This document shows, piece by piece, positions 1-13,200 of a stretch of DNA of 64,000 bases (position 1 is its first letter; each line of letters starts with the position of its first letter). Below the pieces are notes generated by a model. The model had not been told where the DNA came from. It ran no database searches and worked only from the letters and a program-made list of their open reading frames with translations. A program made the translations under genes and the position numbers. The stretch covers positions 18,402,001-18,466,000 of the forward strand of contig NC_092470.1 of assembly GCF_047495875.1 (NCBI RefSeq), in the 5' to 3' direction. The stretch comes from Pithys albifrons albifrons. Lineage: Eukaryota; Chordata; Aves; Passeriformes; Thamnophilidae.

Positions 1-305
1 CCGAGGGGACAGCCCTGAGGGCAGGCAGGCACCTCTGAGCTCACCTCACACCTCTGTAACCCGAGGGGACAGCCCTGAGAGAGGCACCTCTGAGCTCACC
101 TCACACCTCTGTAATCTGAGGGGACAGCCCTGAGGGCAGGCAGGCACCTTTGAGCTCCCCTCACACCTCTGTAACCCGAGGGGACAGCCCTGAGGGCAGG
201 CAGGCACCTCTGAGCTCACCTCAGACCTCTGCTGTCCCTTCTATAATCCCTGAAGGAGACACTTTGAGCTCACCCCACAGCTCTGCTGTCCCCTCTGTAG
301 TCTCA
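1..305. repeat. Minisatellite, ~60-bp unit, cut by window edge
   Basis: Units starting CCGAGGGGACAGCCCTGAG lie at 1-60, 61-115 (a 5-bp deletion in the GCAGG part), 116-175 and 176-247. A much more degenerate fifth copy runs to about 305. Copies two to four differ by a handful of substitutions. The array is open at the left edge, so the true copy number is unknown. It lies in the ADAMTS17 intron downstream of the exon at 1775-1915. The 88-codon open frame starting at 150 is an accident of the repeat. Confidence 0.93.
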
Positions 306-342
306 TGGAACAGGGGTGATTTCCCCACTATATATCCGAGAG

Positions 343-462
343 CAAGGCAGGTAAATGTCTCCCTGACATCCGATCCCATCAGATCTCGGGAGCTCAGCAG
401 GGTCAGCCCCGGATAGAACTTGGATGGGAGACCTGCTGGGAATACCTTGGGCTGCAGGTTCT
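343..462 (+). pseudogene. 5S rRNA-like sequence (pseudogene or 5S-headed SINE)
   Basis: The segment aligns without gaps to about the last 90 nt of vertebrate 5S rRNA at roughly 80 percent identity (about 18 differences counted by eye against the human sequence from memory), and more weakly to the first 30. The internal polymerase III promoter parts are the best preserved: an A-box-like AGCTCAGCAGGGTCA at 391-405 and a C-box-like ACTTGGATGGGAGACC at 419-434. The changes in the 5' half and the lack of a T-run terminator directly after position 462 argue against a working 5S gene. The 100 bp after it (to about 560) may belong to the same element. In that case it is an old SINE with a 5S-derived head, such as the AmnSINE1/DeuSINE type, and not a simple pseudogene. 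Confidence 0.8.
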
Positions 463-1774
463 AGTCCTGAGGACTTCACTGTCACCGTCCAGGCTCGCTC
501 GGCCGTGGCAGATGAACCTCAGGAGCAAACAGTGGGGCCAGTTCCACATGCTGTACCTCAACTAAACAATCCACTGCACAGGCTCAAAGGGCTCACCCAT
601 GTGGGGAGAGCCCTTCCCAAACCTTCATCTGCAAAGCTGAGCCACACATACATCCATCTGGGAGCATTCTAAATAACTGAGAACCATGGCTAGAAACTAT
701 GGGAACTCACCCCTGGCCCCAGGCCTCGAGGCAGAACAGACTCCACTCACAACATTCTGGGTTAAACATTCATCTAAACTGGTCCTAAAAATCTGCTGGA
801 GACTCGACTCTGCCCTCAGGCCATCCAGCCCAAAGCTTCACAAGCCCTAGAAAGTCTGTCATGTCTCACCTGAATCCTTCCAGCTCAATTTTGGGCCTTT
901 GACTTCTTTTCTTATCCATCACAGGCATAAAGGGAAGATTTTTCTCTTTTCCTTCACAAAAATCTTTTACAAATTAGAGTATCACTGTCATCTCTCATCC
1001 CTCAGGGACCAGATGCAACTTCCTTTTCAACTTCATGCCATTAATGTAACAGTACTTACCCATTTTCTTTCATGATTTTCCCTTCTTTCCCACCTCTAAC
1101 CCCAGAGTGTGAAATTTTCCAAGCTGAACCCACTCCCAGCAACACCAGCTCTGGTCACTGTGCTGGGCAGTGTTTGGCAGAGCTGCACTGCAGGTCCAAG
1201 AGCACAACTGCAGAGCTGAGACAGCTCCAGTGCCTGCTGCAGTCCATGGGAGTTAACAAGGACAGAAATCCTTCCTGAACTCTTGAAACATGGATACAGT
1301 GGAAAAGAGGTTTATAGTGAACCATTTTGGACCAACACCCACTGAGGAGTGAGAAAACACATCCCAATTACCTCCAGGCAAAGTAAAATTTCCATAAAAT
1401 AAGAGCTATTTAATGACAAGACAGGCACTAAAAGCCTCAGCACAAAGCTCCAGCATCCTTCAGCAGAGCTCTCTGCAGGCCACCCACACACAGACTTCTG
1501 TCACTGCACACATGAAGGGCACTTTTTCTAAAATGAAGGTGATCTGGAACTCTTTTTAAGAAGTTATCACACATTGTCAACTGCACATGATTCTTCTGCC
1601 TCTCTGCAATCCTCAGTTTCAAAGGGGCTCCTGTCACAGAGACAGAATCAAACCTGCACGCCCTAATGACACGTGCACACACTTTTTTAAAGGAAAATTG
1701 TTGACACTTTGACTTTCAAATAACACATTGAATTGTTGCCAGGCAGGACTTTTGGTACTCAGCACAATCCTTAC

Positions 1775-1915
1775 TTGAGGAAGTTTTCCAGGTCGTCCCG
1801 GCTGCAGGAGGACCAGGACAGGTCACTGGGGTTCCTGCCCTTCACCCACTCTCCAGACATGATGTGGGACCTCCCCGCGCAGGGCTGGTGGTCGTTGTCG
1901 TGGCTCATCCCCATG
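1775..1915 (-). CDS. ADAMTS17: ADAMTS17 exon: third zinc histidine and Met-turn
   Basis: Exon of 141 bp: one base finishing Asn, 46 codons, and AA of a split codon (Lys or Asn). The product begins [17 protein letters not shown], continues [17 protein letters not shown] and ends [12 protein letters not shown]. The His codon at 1900-1902 supplies the third zinc ligand, completing HExxHxxGxxHD across the intron. The Met codon at 1858-1860 in HIMS is the Met-turn methionine under the active site. The acceptor is TCCCACAG and the donor AA|GTAAGG. Compared with the human sequence as I remember it (LGMNHDDDHSSC), the loop after the zinc site carries several substitutions. The exon is GC-rich with several CpGs, unlike the surrounding intron. 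Confidence 0.95.
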
Positions 1916-2872
1916 CTGTGGGAGGGACACAAAAAGGACAAACACCTGCCAGGTTACATGTGGCTTTCTCATTTCTTTTGGCAATTAACAGCTTGAAAAT
2001 ACAGATAACACACCATCATTCACCTACTGCTCTGGGCACCTGTGAAATAGAGAAATATAAATAAATTATTGGTTCCTTTAATTTACCCACTGCCTTAATT
2101 TCACGAGGGTTTTAGTATTTATGCATTTGAAATGGGTTTCTATTGGGCTTTTCTACCAGGAAATTTAATGGTTTTCCATCCTACTTTGAAATTATCACTA
2201 AACCCCTTATTTAGAATCATACAGAATAATAACTCTCTGAAACATTAACATTCCTCCTTTAATTCCAAGATGAAATGGAGAATTACTTCCATACATTGTA
2301 GGGCCAGTGTCACCTTCCGGCAAAATGTCACAGTTTGGGGCTGAAAACACAGATTAATAGGAGCTCACTGGGTCTCCAGATGGTTGGCTGGAGCCAGCCA
2401 GGAGCAGTGCCTTTAAATACTGTGTTGGACTCTTTAATCTGTGCTTTTTTCCTGCAAATCAGAGGCTCCTGTTTGCTTTCTGACTGTGCTCTTGGCTTTG
2501 CTCCTCTCCAGTTGTGGGACTCGATGGTTCAAAGCCCAAACACGACATCCATTTCTAGTTGCAGTGACCCCAAACCAGCTTCAGCAGTTTGATAATTATG
2601 GCTTAGATTAAACCACCATCTTTGCTATTTTTAGCTTCAAGTGAAGATTACACAGTGGAGTCTATTATTTTAGGTTTATCTCCAGGGACATTATTATTTC
2701 TAGCAAAACTACATTTAATGCAGTTTTTCAACTCAGAAATTCATAGTTATTCCTGTTTTTAAACCTTTGTGGGTTTTGAACACGGCAGAAATATTACCAG
2801 CAAGCACATTTTTGTTTGATGCACACAGGAATAATCCAACAGTCTATTAGTAATGAACTTCAAAACAGTCAA

Positions 2873-2944
2873 GAGTGAAATTCCTGCTCCACTGAAGTGA
2901 ATGGGAGTTTTGCCATTGACTTCAATGGAGCCTGGATTTCACTC
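2873..2944. repeat. Palindromic hairpin: 32-bp inverted arms, 8-bp loop
   Basis: The left arm 2873-2904 and right arm 2913-2944 are reverse complements at 27 of 32 positions, separated by GAGTTTTG. The arm core TGAAGTCAATGG with its complement resembles an old palindromic interspersed repeat that I recall as very common in turtles, crocodilians and birds. I cannot name the family with certainty. It could be a MITE-like DNA transposon relic. Transcribed from either strand it would fold into a long hairpin. Confidence 0.85.
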
Positions 2945-5900
2945 CAGATATTTTAGCCATGTTGTTTCTACACACAGAGAAAACCCTTCACATGCTGGGA
3001 AGAAAGTTCCAGCAGCATCCCTCCAATGCAAGTAAGCCCATCTAAAGATCCTGTTCCTAAAAGTCAGGACAGGAAGGGCTCAGCATCCTGACTAAGGTAT
3101 GTAAGCTGGATGGAATCTTCCAGAGGGAATCTGCCCCAAAATGCCAGCTTGGAAGGCTCCCAGGCATGCAGCAACCCTGGGAAAGTTTCTAATAGAGATT
3201 AAACAGGTTTCCAGGGTTTCTTGCAGCTTTTCTGCCTTGTGACTGCCACAGTGCTGAGGCTCAAAGCTGGTCCTTCAGGTTTCTACTGTCCAGCTCCTGT
3301 GGGATGGGATCCAGCAGCTTCCTGAACGGCCTCCTTGTCAGCACATCAGCGGCTCCACTTCAAAAGGCTGAGAACAAACAATCTGCCTGACTTTCCAAGT
3401 GGTTTAGGCTCCTTGACTTTATCCCTGATTCCACAAGACTCGTCTTTGGTCTAGGGTTGTTAATACAGCAATGCCTCAGCTTTCCGATTAACTTCCATTA
3501 TTTTTTTTGTTAAATAGGTTGAAAGTGGGGTTTTGTTGGTGAACAACAAGAGTAGCAGTTACTAATTAGTACATTCTTATCCTTTATTTTAAACCTGGCC
3601 TCCTGAAAAGTCTGCCTGGGAGAAATGCTGAGGCTGCCACACATTACTCAGTTTTGATTTTGCAGGGGGGTTTGAGGCAGATAAACTGCATTGTCTACAA
3701 AGACTGAGTCAGAACTCACATCTTGGGTTATTTACAGGCTTCTTCTGAAATTCATTCAATTCTTCCACGTGTGGAAATCGACACCTTCCCAAAGAACTCC
3801 TGGTTTCTTAACAGAAATCCTCTTAAAAGTCATAAAGTCATAAGCATAAAGGAACTGAGCCTGAAAGGAATACCTTTATTGGTATGAAGCAAAGGAGCTC
3901 TGCTAAGCCCCAAGAACAAGGCAGTTTATACTGGGCTGGGATGTGGCCTCAAGGTACACAGGCACCTCTCGTGGCCCCTCGGTGATGAGTTTCTGGGAGA
4001 ATGAAACCAGCAACACCTTTGGAGCCTGTTTTAATTGGCAATGCAGAACTTTTCTCAGCATCTACTTTACCTTGCAATGACTCACTTGAGAAAAGGATTA
4101 AATGACCTGCAGGACTAAGGCAGAGCCTAGCATGCTAACACATTCTTTTCTGAAGTTCAGGGGTCTCCAGCTACATCAAAGGGGCCAGGTTTTCCTACAC
4201 GTAGTAAATGCAATGCCATGCTGATTCTTTTCACTAATGAACAGCCCTCCTCCTTTGAACAGCAATAAATGGGGCAGAGCAGTCTGTGATTGTACTAATC
4301 AGGAGTCTGCATTTCCTTTGTGATCATAATCTTACCTGCTATTCAGAATTCACAAGGAACTGGAAGCAGGTAATCAATCTCTTGAAATATTCTGCCTTGG
4401 GAAGGAGTTCTACTCTCACATGTACAGAACTTGAATAAAGAGCTGATAGGAAAGCTCTTAGATTGGAAGGAAGGATGTCCAAAGGGCCCTGTCTTGCCCT
4501 GCAAACCCACTGCCCTCTGTGCTCTCCCAGCCCAAACTGTCCATTTTAGCAGAAGCCACAAACACACGCTGCCTGTTACCCCAAAGCCACTGTGGATGAG
4601 CAGGATTGTCCCTTTGTGCTGTCACTACCTGGTCACTCCCTCCATTCTAACCCCAAGGTAAATCTCAGCCTTCAGCTCATCACATTCTCCTCCTGGAGAC
4701 AATGAGAGTCCACAAAGGCAAACAAGGACAGCTCAGACTGTCAGCTCCCACACTCCTTTCATTCAGAGTTTATTCAGAGTGAGCACCCTGGGACTCTGGT
4801 TTCCCACTTGAGCTTCTTCCCAACATAAAAAATGTTTTGGCAGGCAAAGACACCAGTGCCTCTCCAGAGCAGTCCTGCAGCCTGTTCATTGCTGCTCATC
4901 CTATGTGAGTCCAGAAACCAGCCCACTGCCCAGTCTGAGTGCTGCCTGCGAACACCATCCCAGCAAGGCCATCCCAGCAGGACTCACAGGGAGGCACCAA
5001 CACCAGACCTCTTTGATGCCTTGTTTTTGGAGAGCAGGACTTTAGAGTAGCACTGCTATGAACACACCCCAGCATGCAGTGTCTGTGCTCCTTCCCAGGA
5101 CACTGCTCTCCATCAGTGTCTCTGCAGTGACCACAGTGGGGTCGTGGTGCCACGATCCCCCCCTGCCTGGGCTGGCCAATGTCCTGTGTAACTCTGTTAA
5201 ACTAAATGCAACTCCCAGCCCTTTGTTTTCACACAGCAGTGCTGAACCAACGCACTTGCTTTGTTTGTCTCAGTCATTAATGGAGCTTCTCCTCCAGACA
5301 GTTAATGGAACTCAACTGCTCTGTTTACCCTCAGTGCAGTTTTCCAATATTTCCTGTTATTCTTTACAAGCCTGAGCCAAAGTGCACCAAAGCCTGTGAA
5401 AAGCCTCTGACTGCCTTCAATTCACTGCATGTTGCACCTCCAAGTTCTCAAGGTCGTGTATACAAATCTTCATCAGAAGCACCATGACTCTTGACCACTG
5501 TCCCACTAAAAGTCCCAAATCCGAGTCAAAGGATAATGCCAAGGGCTGGGGGAAAGGGATTTAGGAGATGCTTAAAATTTTTTCAACAGCTGCAACTTGG
5601 TGGCTGGTAAGAGAGCACTTGAGAAATCCCCAGGACTATTATCATGCACTGCCCCTCTGGTGGGGAGAGATTAAGAAGTGGGGACAAGAGGTCAGTTTGA
5701 CAGAAAATATCAGCAGCAGTAAAAGAAGATCTTTCCTTCAGAAAAAGGCAGAAAAAGTGGAGCAAGTGAAAGAAAGAAGTATGAAGAAGAGAATCCTGAA
5801 GAAACCACACCCAGAAGTGGAAACACCACCAGGTCCTGCAATGCCTCTGTTTCAAATAAGCACTTCAGCTGGCTGGGAGTGAGGCCTTTTCCATCACTCC

Positions 5901-8900
5901 CTCTGCAAGCCAAACCATTCCATCTGTCCAGAATAATTCTGGGTGAGTCAAACACTGGATCTCTCCAGAGAGCAGTGACACTCATGGCTATCAAGGCTGC
6001 CCAAGGTGACCTGGCTGTCACCTCAGCTGTTCATTAAATGTGTGCTCCACACACCACTGACTGCTCTCCCCACAACTGCACTTAGCTCAGAGTCTCCATT
6101 GCTCCAGAGGGCACTGAGGACACCCATCTCCTCAAGGGAATGAGGGCAGTGAGCTGTCTCCCACTTCTACAGACAGAAATCCAAAGGAAAGGCTTTCTCT
6201 TCCCAAAGAACCAGCTCACAAAGGGTGGTAACTGTGTAAGCTCAGCAAGACATTAAAAAGGAATTGCTCCTTGGGGCCACCTTGCAGACCAACACAGACT
6301 GAGAGAACTGAGCAAAGGGCCCATCACAGCCATGGCCAAACACAGAGAGGGACAGAAGGCACTGCTATCATATTCCAAGTGAAAAATTCAGCAGGACCAC
6401 TAAGGTTTTACCATTCTTAGCTGGTATTTGTTTGGTGGAAAGCATGTCTTCTCTACCTGTGTTTGTAACAGATGTTCTCCTCAGGGCTCCATCTCTGCCA
6501 TGAGCAACATGTAGTTCCAGGGCTGGCGTATCACCACTGACCTTCTCAAAAGAGAATCTGAGAGAAGTCATTCCCTGTGACCCAGTTTGCCATGACTCAC
6601 CCAGCATTAATCCAGCATTCATTGCAGGGGCAGGACTAAGCACAAGATCTCTTTCTAAAGCCCACTGGAGAAATATAAATGCAAAGGGAGGGCAGGATGG
6701 ACAATGTGAGGGAATGGAGAGGGGGAGCTGTAATTTATCCCTCTGGCATTTCAGTGTGGGCAGGAGGACAGTGCCCCAAGGAAGCACTGCTATTTACACA
6801 CACCGTGGGCACAAATGCCATCTGCTCACCCATATGAAGGGCATAACTGAAGGACAACATTCCTGCCCCTTCCCAATTCCTACCAGGCCTCAACCAAGGG
6901 TTGAGAAGGGAGTCCCATCTCTGCAGTCCCTCCAATGTCAGCCATAGAGGAAGATGATGGTATGGAGAGAGGTTACACAGGCTGAGAGCTGAGAACATCA
7001 AACATGGCCATTAAACCCAAACCAATACAGGGCACTAAGCAGAGAATGCACATCAACAGTTCTCAGCAGCTCCTGCCCTGGGCTGGACTGGAACCAGGAG
7101 AGGGAGGCCACATCACATCATCACCCTGTGAGCCCTCCTGTCCCAAACTGAGCTCAGTGTGAGGAATTTTTATTAATGTTTGAAACTGAAGCTGTGTCAC
7201 TGGAAAGGTGCCTACTTCTGAACTGGTTCAACATGTTTAATGTTTCAATATAAAATGCTGATATCTTGCATGTTATGAGGTTTCCATCCAGTTGAGAATA
7301 AAGGCATAGCAGAGGCAGGAGTGAAGTGGGGGATGCTTGTTGGAGCTGGGACTGCAATAGGAGCTGCAGTGCAAAGTGAGGACAGTGTGTCTAAGAGAGA
7401 CACAGCAAAGAGATACCTCTGCAGATCAACCCAAGGGAGGCAGAGACAGACAGAGGGGCCACAGGATGAAGAGCAGGCCAACAAATCCTGGAGAAACACT
7501 GAGGTGAGCTGAGCTCACGCTGAGGAAGGAGGCAAGGAAACAGCTTGTGCAACCTTCTTACAAAACCAAAGGCCACTGAAGCTGTTGGCTTAATGGGAAA
7601 CAAGCTTTTTCACCTTGTGCTTTTCAAACATGGAAACACTGTTCCTTAAATACACCTCCACTACTCCAGAAGCTGCCAGAAGTGCTTTGGAGAGCTGTGA
7701 TGAAGAGGGGGAGATGACACTACTGAAAGTATCTGAAGCAATCCAAGACAGTCATCGTGCACATAGTGTTACCTAGAACAGGGCTGCTCAGGATGGGTGC
7801 TGTGTTTGGGGATTTTCAATCAGGAAAGAGAACATTTAAAGGGAGCCATGACTACTGGACTCTTGTTTTCATAACCAAGTTTATGTCACTCTGCAATAAT
7901 GAAGTAACCAGATATTTTATATGGTTATCTGCTCATCAAGCAGCCAAGAACTCAACAACAGCGAGTGAGAACACACGAACGCCGATGGTGAATAACAGTG
8001 TGCAGAGCTGGGGTTTATTCAGCTGCATGACAGATCCAGCCCTTTATGAGATGGTTTTCATTTAAAAAGAATTAGGTCTCCTGCCATGGAATCTGGAAGG
8101 CAGCAACTATGAGCTTGTGCCACAAGGGACAGAGAGCACATGGACTGACATGGCAGGGCCCGGCAGGGTGGCCTCTCACTCCCATGTTTTATGCAAAAGC
8201 TTGCAGGCACATTGCCCTGGATACAGAACTGGCAAAGCCCACTGGCATCAATGCCAGTCCTTTACATGGTTTCACCAAAGCCATGAAGAACAGGGTGAAT
8301 CATCCACCATCTTCTCCTCTGCAATGAAATCCCACATCCACATTGACTCCTTTTTCCCATGGACATTTGCCCATGGGATTCTCTCTCCCTTTCCTCTTTC
8401 CCAGAGTGGATGATTCACAGCAGGGCAGGCATTGCCTGATGTATTCCACGACCTTTGGGGAGATGAAGGAATCCACCTGCAATGCCCCTGAACACTTGTC
8501 ATTCCAGTGGCCTGTCTCCACTGCTTCTGATTTGTAGGATGTGGCCCCAGCATAGCAACCTTTTCCTGGAAAACCTTCACAGTTTTTCTGGTAAGAGCTG
8601 GCAGGTTCTGAGGCTGCAGGGAAGTTTACCTTGTGGCAGGAAGAGGAGTGTCCCACCAAATACAAAGTCCTAGAAAATGCTAAAGTTGGTCAATATATGT
8701 GCAAATAAACTTGGCAAAACCTCAGCACCGAGGAGGTGGCATTACCTCAGTAAAACACCCTTCCTCCTTCTGATCCCAATAATCACTCCTTTCCAAGTCC
8801 CACTTAGCATCCAACACAAATCCTTCCTGGCCCCTTCACAACCCTAAAGCACTGCTGCAGCATTTCCAAACCCTTCAGTGCTTTGAAACATGTCAGCAAC

Positions 8901-10198
8901 ACACAGCAGGTTTCTGTCACAACAGCATCAGCAGGAGTCAAGGACTGCTGGAATCCCTTCAGTCCCTGCTGAGGAACCCAACACAGACACGTCAAAAACC
9001 CTCCCAGTAAAACATGGATCACTGGGACTCACTTGTCTCACACTGGCTACTTGTCAGAGCTGAGCCCAAAGGAAGAATAAAGCTGAGGGCCAGAGGGTAA
9101 CACCCCATGAAAATGTGTGCATTAGGTTGTTTCCTCACCCTCAAGATTTAATTCACTTCTTGGACATAGAAAAATTCTCTCTTTCTCACTTGCTTCAGTT
9201 TGGTTTCAGAAAACAGGGAATTGTTGCAGGAGCACAATGGCTGTGAATGAACCGGCGCTGGGCAGGGAAGGATTGCTCCTTTCAGAGGCTGCTGGGCTGC
9301 TCCATGTGCAGCTCCTTGTCTTTGGAAAGCACCGCGGGGCATCCCAGAACCAAATCCCTGAAGGGGAACAAGCTGTTTGCTTTCAGCACTGCCTGAAGTG
9401 GGTGAGAACAAGCCCTCTGAAAACGTGACATGCATTTCCTCCAGAGATGAAAAGGGAATATAAATTGTAGGGTGGAAAAAAGACCAGGCCCTGATAGCTG
9501 GGTGGGATTTCCCACCCAGCAGGGAAGAGAGACAAAGGCTCAGTGAGTAATGACAGCTCTGCCACTCATAGTGTCAGCAGCCCACGGGGAGGATCTTGTG
9601 TGCAACCACTCGAGTGCACTTTGCCAGGACTCCTGTGGGACCACTGAAAGCCTCCAGTCAACGGCATTAATGACCACATACCAAACCTGAATGGAGAGAT
9701 GCAGAACAGGACACCCCTCAAAGGGAAGTCAAGGAGAAAGGAGAGATGGTGGAGAATACTTGCCAAATATGTGCAACACAAGCAGGCACAGATGTCCCCA
9801 TGGTTGCCCATCAGGAAGCCACCCACTGCCGAGTGCTGGGGAAGGCACCGTGGGAGGCAGGAATGCTGGCTGGGAATGAGTTCTCCACTCCTGAAGCTGG
9901 GAATGAGGAGATGGCCAATATTAAAAGACCAAGAGGTGTGAAGGAACTGTAGTATGTATAAATTCCACCAGCACTGAGTCTCCTGCTGTCCCAGACAAGC
10001 CAGTGGGTATGTGCTTTATGGTTCCCAGAGCAGCAGAAGTCCCTGTCACAGAAATTTTTCATCCTCTTTTATTCTTCCTAGTCCAGGTTGTCAATCACTG
10101 TGGGCTCACAGATGCAGTGCAAGAAGAAATCCATCCTATGTGACCCTCCTATACTGATTCAAAAAACCCACCAGAATGGTCCAAAAAGAAAGTTGCAC

Positions 10199-10296
10199 AG
10201 GAAATGCACAATCCAGTTCTGTGATTCGCAGAGGAAATGCACAATCCAGTTCTGTGATTTGCAGAGGAAATGCACAATCTAGTTCTGTGATCTGCA
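10199..10296. repeat. Tandem repeat, three copies of a 33-bp unit
   Basis: Three head-to-tail copies at 10199-10231, 10232-10264 and 10265-10296 share AGGAAATGCACAATCCAGTT and differ by only a few bases. A 33-bp unit is eleven codons and keeps frames open on both strands, but nothing else suggests coding. Confidence 0.93.
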
Positions 10297-13200
10297 CTTA
10301 TTCTCTGGCAGTGGATCAGGCTGCAGCAGTTCAGCTGAAGACATTTGCTCTCAGGACATGGCATTTCCAGGGGTATCCCTGCCACAGTCACTTCCACCAC
10401 TCAGGAGTGCTCCCCTTCCTTATGGAAACCCCAATTCCCATAGTGGTACTCCCATACAGCAGCTCCTTAAACTCTAGTGATTTTTCATAATGGTGCAGCT
10501 GGGAGAATAATTTATCATACCAGAACCATCTGGCCTTGGCTGTTCATAAATGATTTTAAAAGTTCAGCAAGCTCTCACCTAATCTCACTCGTTTTATCAG
10601 CAGGGAGAGACTCGGTATCAAACAGGAATGTTGCACATTATGGCTTGGTATCAAAGCAATTTGGAAATGATATGTTCAGACCAATACTGATGTGAAATTC
10701 TTTGGGTAGTGGGTGTGCCTGGCTGCCTACAAACCTCAAGGCTAAGTTTGCTTTCATACTGTCTAAGAGAGTGACATGAGGAAAGTAAAAAGCAACCTGA
10801 AAAGAGACAATTTTGCTTTGAATAACTTTGGCTTGAACATATTCATGTGAAGACAAATTAGAGAAAGTCTGGAGCGTCTAAAGATCTCACTCTTTAGAGG
10901 GTCTTCAGCTGACAAGAGGTGTGGGGTGCATGTCATTTAACTGGTGGCAGCTTTCGGGAGACCTTTCTCATGTGATTCTGATCACTGCACCCAGAGGTGC
11001 TCCTGCCATAACACCTCTGGCAAACCTGGTACTGTCACTTCAACACACACCATGAACAGTCCAGAATGAGCTGCAGCTGTGAAGGGTAGTACTTAAGGGA
11101 TAAAGAGAAAATATGAATATATTTCCCTACACAAACAAGTTGGGCTTTTTCTTTAAATGGAGAGAAGCCTCAGGATCATATCTGGGTTAGTATTGAAAAC
11201 GTGTCAGTAACAGAGGAAATAATGGAGAAAGAGGCAAAGAAATACACCCAGTGAAGAGGATGACACTTCAAATGAATGGATGGGAGGTGAGAGTTGTGCA
11301 CACAAGCAGTTGACAAAGTCATTATTGTAATGCTCCTGTAGGAAACCCCAGTTTGCTGCATTACTTTAAAGCTGCTGAACAATCTGCATTTCCATCAAAA
11401 TCTGCCCCCTCCTGCCACTGTGGCTCATGATGGATATTTGGGAAGAGTTCTGCCTGCTCTGGCTAAATCTATCCCATGTTACACAGCAACACTACACAGC
11501 AAGCAGCTTCACTGGAGATAAAGGAGGAACCAGACAGGAAAGAATTCCCCCATTGAAAAGTGCTGGCAGTTTCCATGAAAAAGAAAGCTCTTCCTTTGAA
11601 GGAAAGACACTTTTCCTAAGAACAGAGACTACCTAAACTGAGAAGCAGTTTCCAGGCAGCATTCCTTCATCCTGTCTAGCTTCATTGTGTGTAATTAAAA
11701 TGAGTATTCACAGCCTGGATGAGAGACCTGCGGCTCCAAAGCTGGAGCGATGCCGGCGGCAGGAAGGGAGCCCAGCGGGAGGAGCCAGGCAGGACTGGCA
11801 CGGGAGAAACAGCTACCAGAGGGTGGACAGCACACATTTCTGACAGGCAAACTGTCCCAAATCTGGGTAAGATGTGGTGTACAAGAAGAGTATCTCAGTG
11901 GGCTTTGGAGCAGACAAAGAAGGCACAGGAAAAACAATCGTAATTTTTAAGGCTCAACACCTTGAGCTGATTAGAGCCCAGCAGGGAAGAAGCTTCTCAA
12001 GTAAGTGAGAACAAACCATTATGATCAGACTCCTTTTGCTTTGATTTGTTTTACCACCTAAGAACAAAAGCAGAAAACTGTGGGCTATTCTCCTCTTTTT
12101 TTTTTTTGGGAACTGGGGTCCAAGTAAAGAGGTAGATAACTCCCTGCTGGGCTGGATCCAGCAAAGGGAAGAGGCCCAGCACCTGATGGAGGGAGGATTT
12201 TGCACATGGAAAGGGGTCAGTGAGGACAAGGCAGGCCTGTTTGTTTCATTTCTTCAGTAACCTCTTTTTGCTGCATTTCATTTCCCAACACAACTGCTGG
12301 CCAAAAGGCAGCCGACCTTGTTCCACCACGGCACAGCCTTCCACTGACATAATGGCTAAAGGGAACCACATTTTCAGAGGCAACAACATTTCCACTGCTT
12401 CTGAGTTCCTGCCCAGGGGCTCTTCCAAGTGACAGTCTGGGATTTATCACCTTCCCCAGCTCAGCAGTCCTGTTCACCTGGGCCCTGCTGAACTCAGCAG
12501 GCCAGGCAGACAGCAGGGTTACAGCCTATTGGAACCCAACTGCCAGTGGAAAAGTAAATATTTCATCTCCATCGCTGCCCTTGTAGAAAAACAACTGGTT
12601 GTTTGGTAAATGGCACTGACAAACCTAATATTTCCTGTGCTGGTGTGGGGTGAGAGGCTGCACAATGGGCACTTGTGCTGTCCCCATGGCTGGGGTCACT
12701 GGCACACAAGGCTGTTGCCAGCAAAGCCAGTGGAGGGTGAAACCAGAACTCTCGGAGCAGGAAGCACATGGAAGATTTGCCAAATCATTATGGCCCAGCT
12801 ACTTACCATGGCCTTGGCTTACTCAGCAGAGAAAGCCTTTGGAAAGCAAGGCACAGCTGGCAGAGCTACAAAGCTCTGGATGGAACAGGAATCTGTTCCT
12901 AAATGACTGTCGTCTGCCTATTGGGTGCAGCCTCATTGTGTTCAGTAAAGCTGTACAAGATGCTCACAAACAAAGACATGAGAGGGGCTGCAAGGGAATG
13001 TTGCTGCACTGGGGATTACACAGAGCTCCTCCACAAAGCAGAGAGGCAAACCATAGAAACCCTTGCCCAGAGCCACACTAATGCTTCCCACGAAGTGCAC
13101 AAAGCAACGGGAGATGGACATTCCCATGCCCAGTTCCAAGGTTATTACATTCCAATACTGTAAATAAACCATCCAATTTGGAAGATACAAGGGTGAGAAA

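Larger units (their letters stand above)
1..1774 (-). other. ADAMTS17: Intron downstream of the 1775-1915 exon (partial)
   Basis: Intron sequence after the 1775 donor, running off the left edge. Apart from the minisatellite and the 5S-like element I see nothing recognisable between about 560 and 1774. I looked for the next ADAMTS17 exon (expected to begin near a SKVSTCLL-like sequence) and did not find it, so it should lie outside the window. Confidence 0.8.

Noticed and set aside
2205..2235. CR1-like AGAATCATACAGAATAAT end
   Set aside because: Only a dozen bases resemble a reversed CR1 end, and no CR1 body follows.
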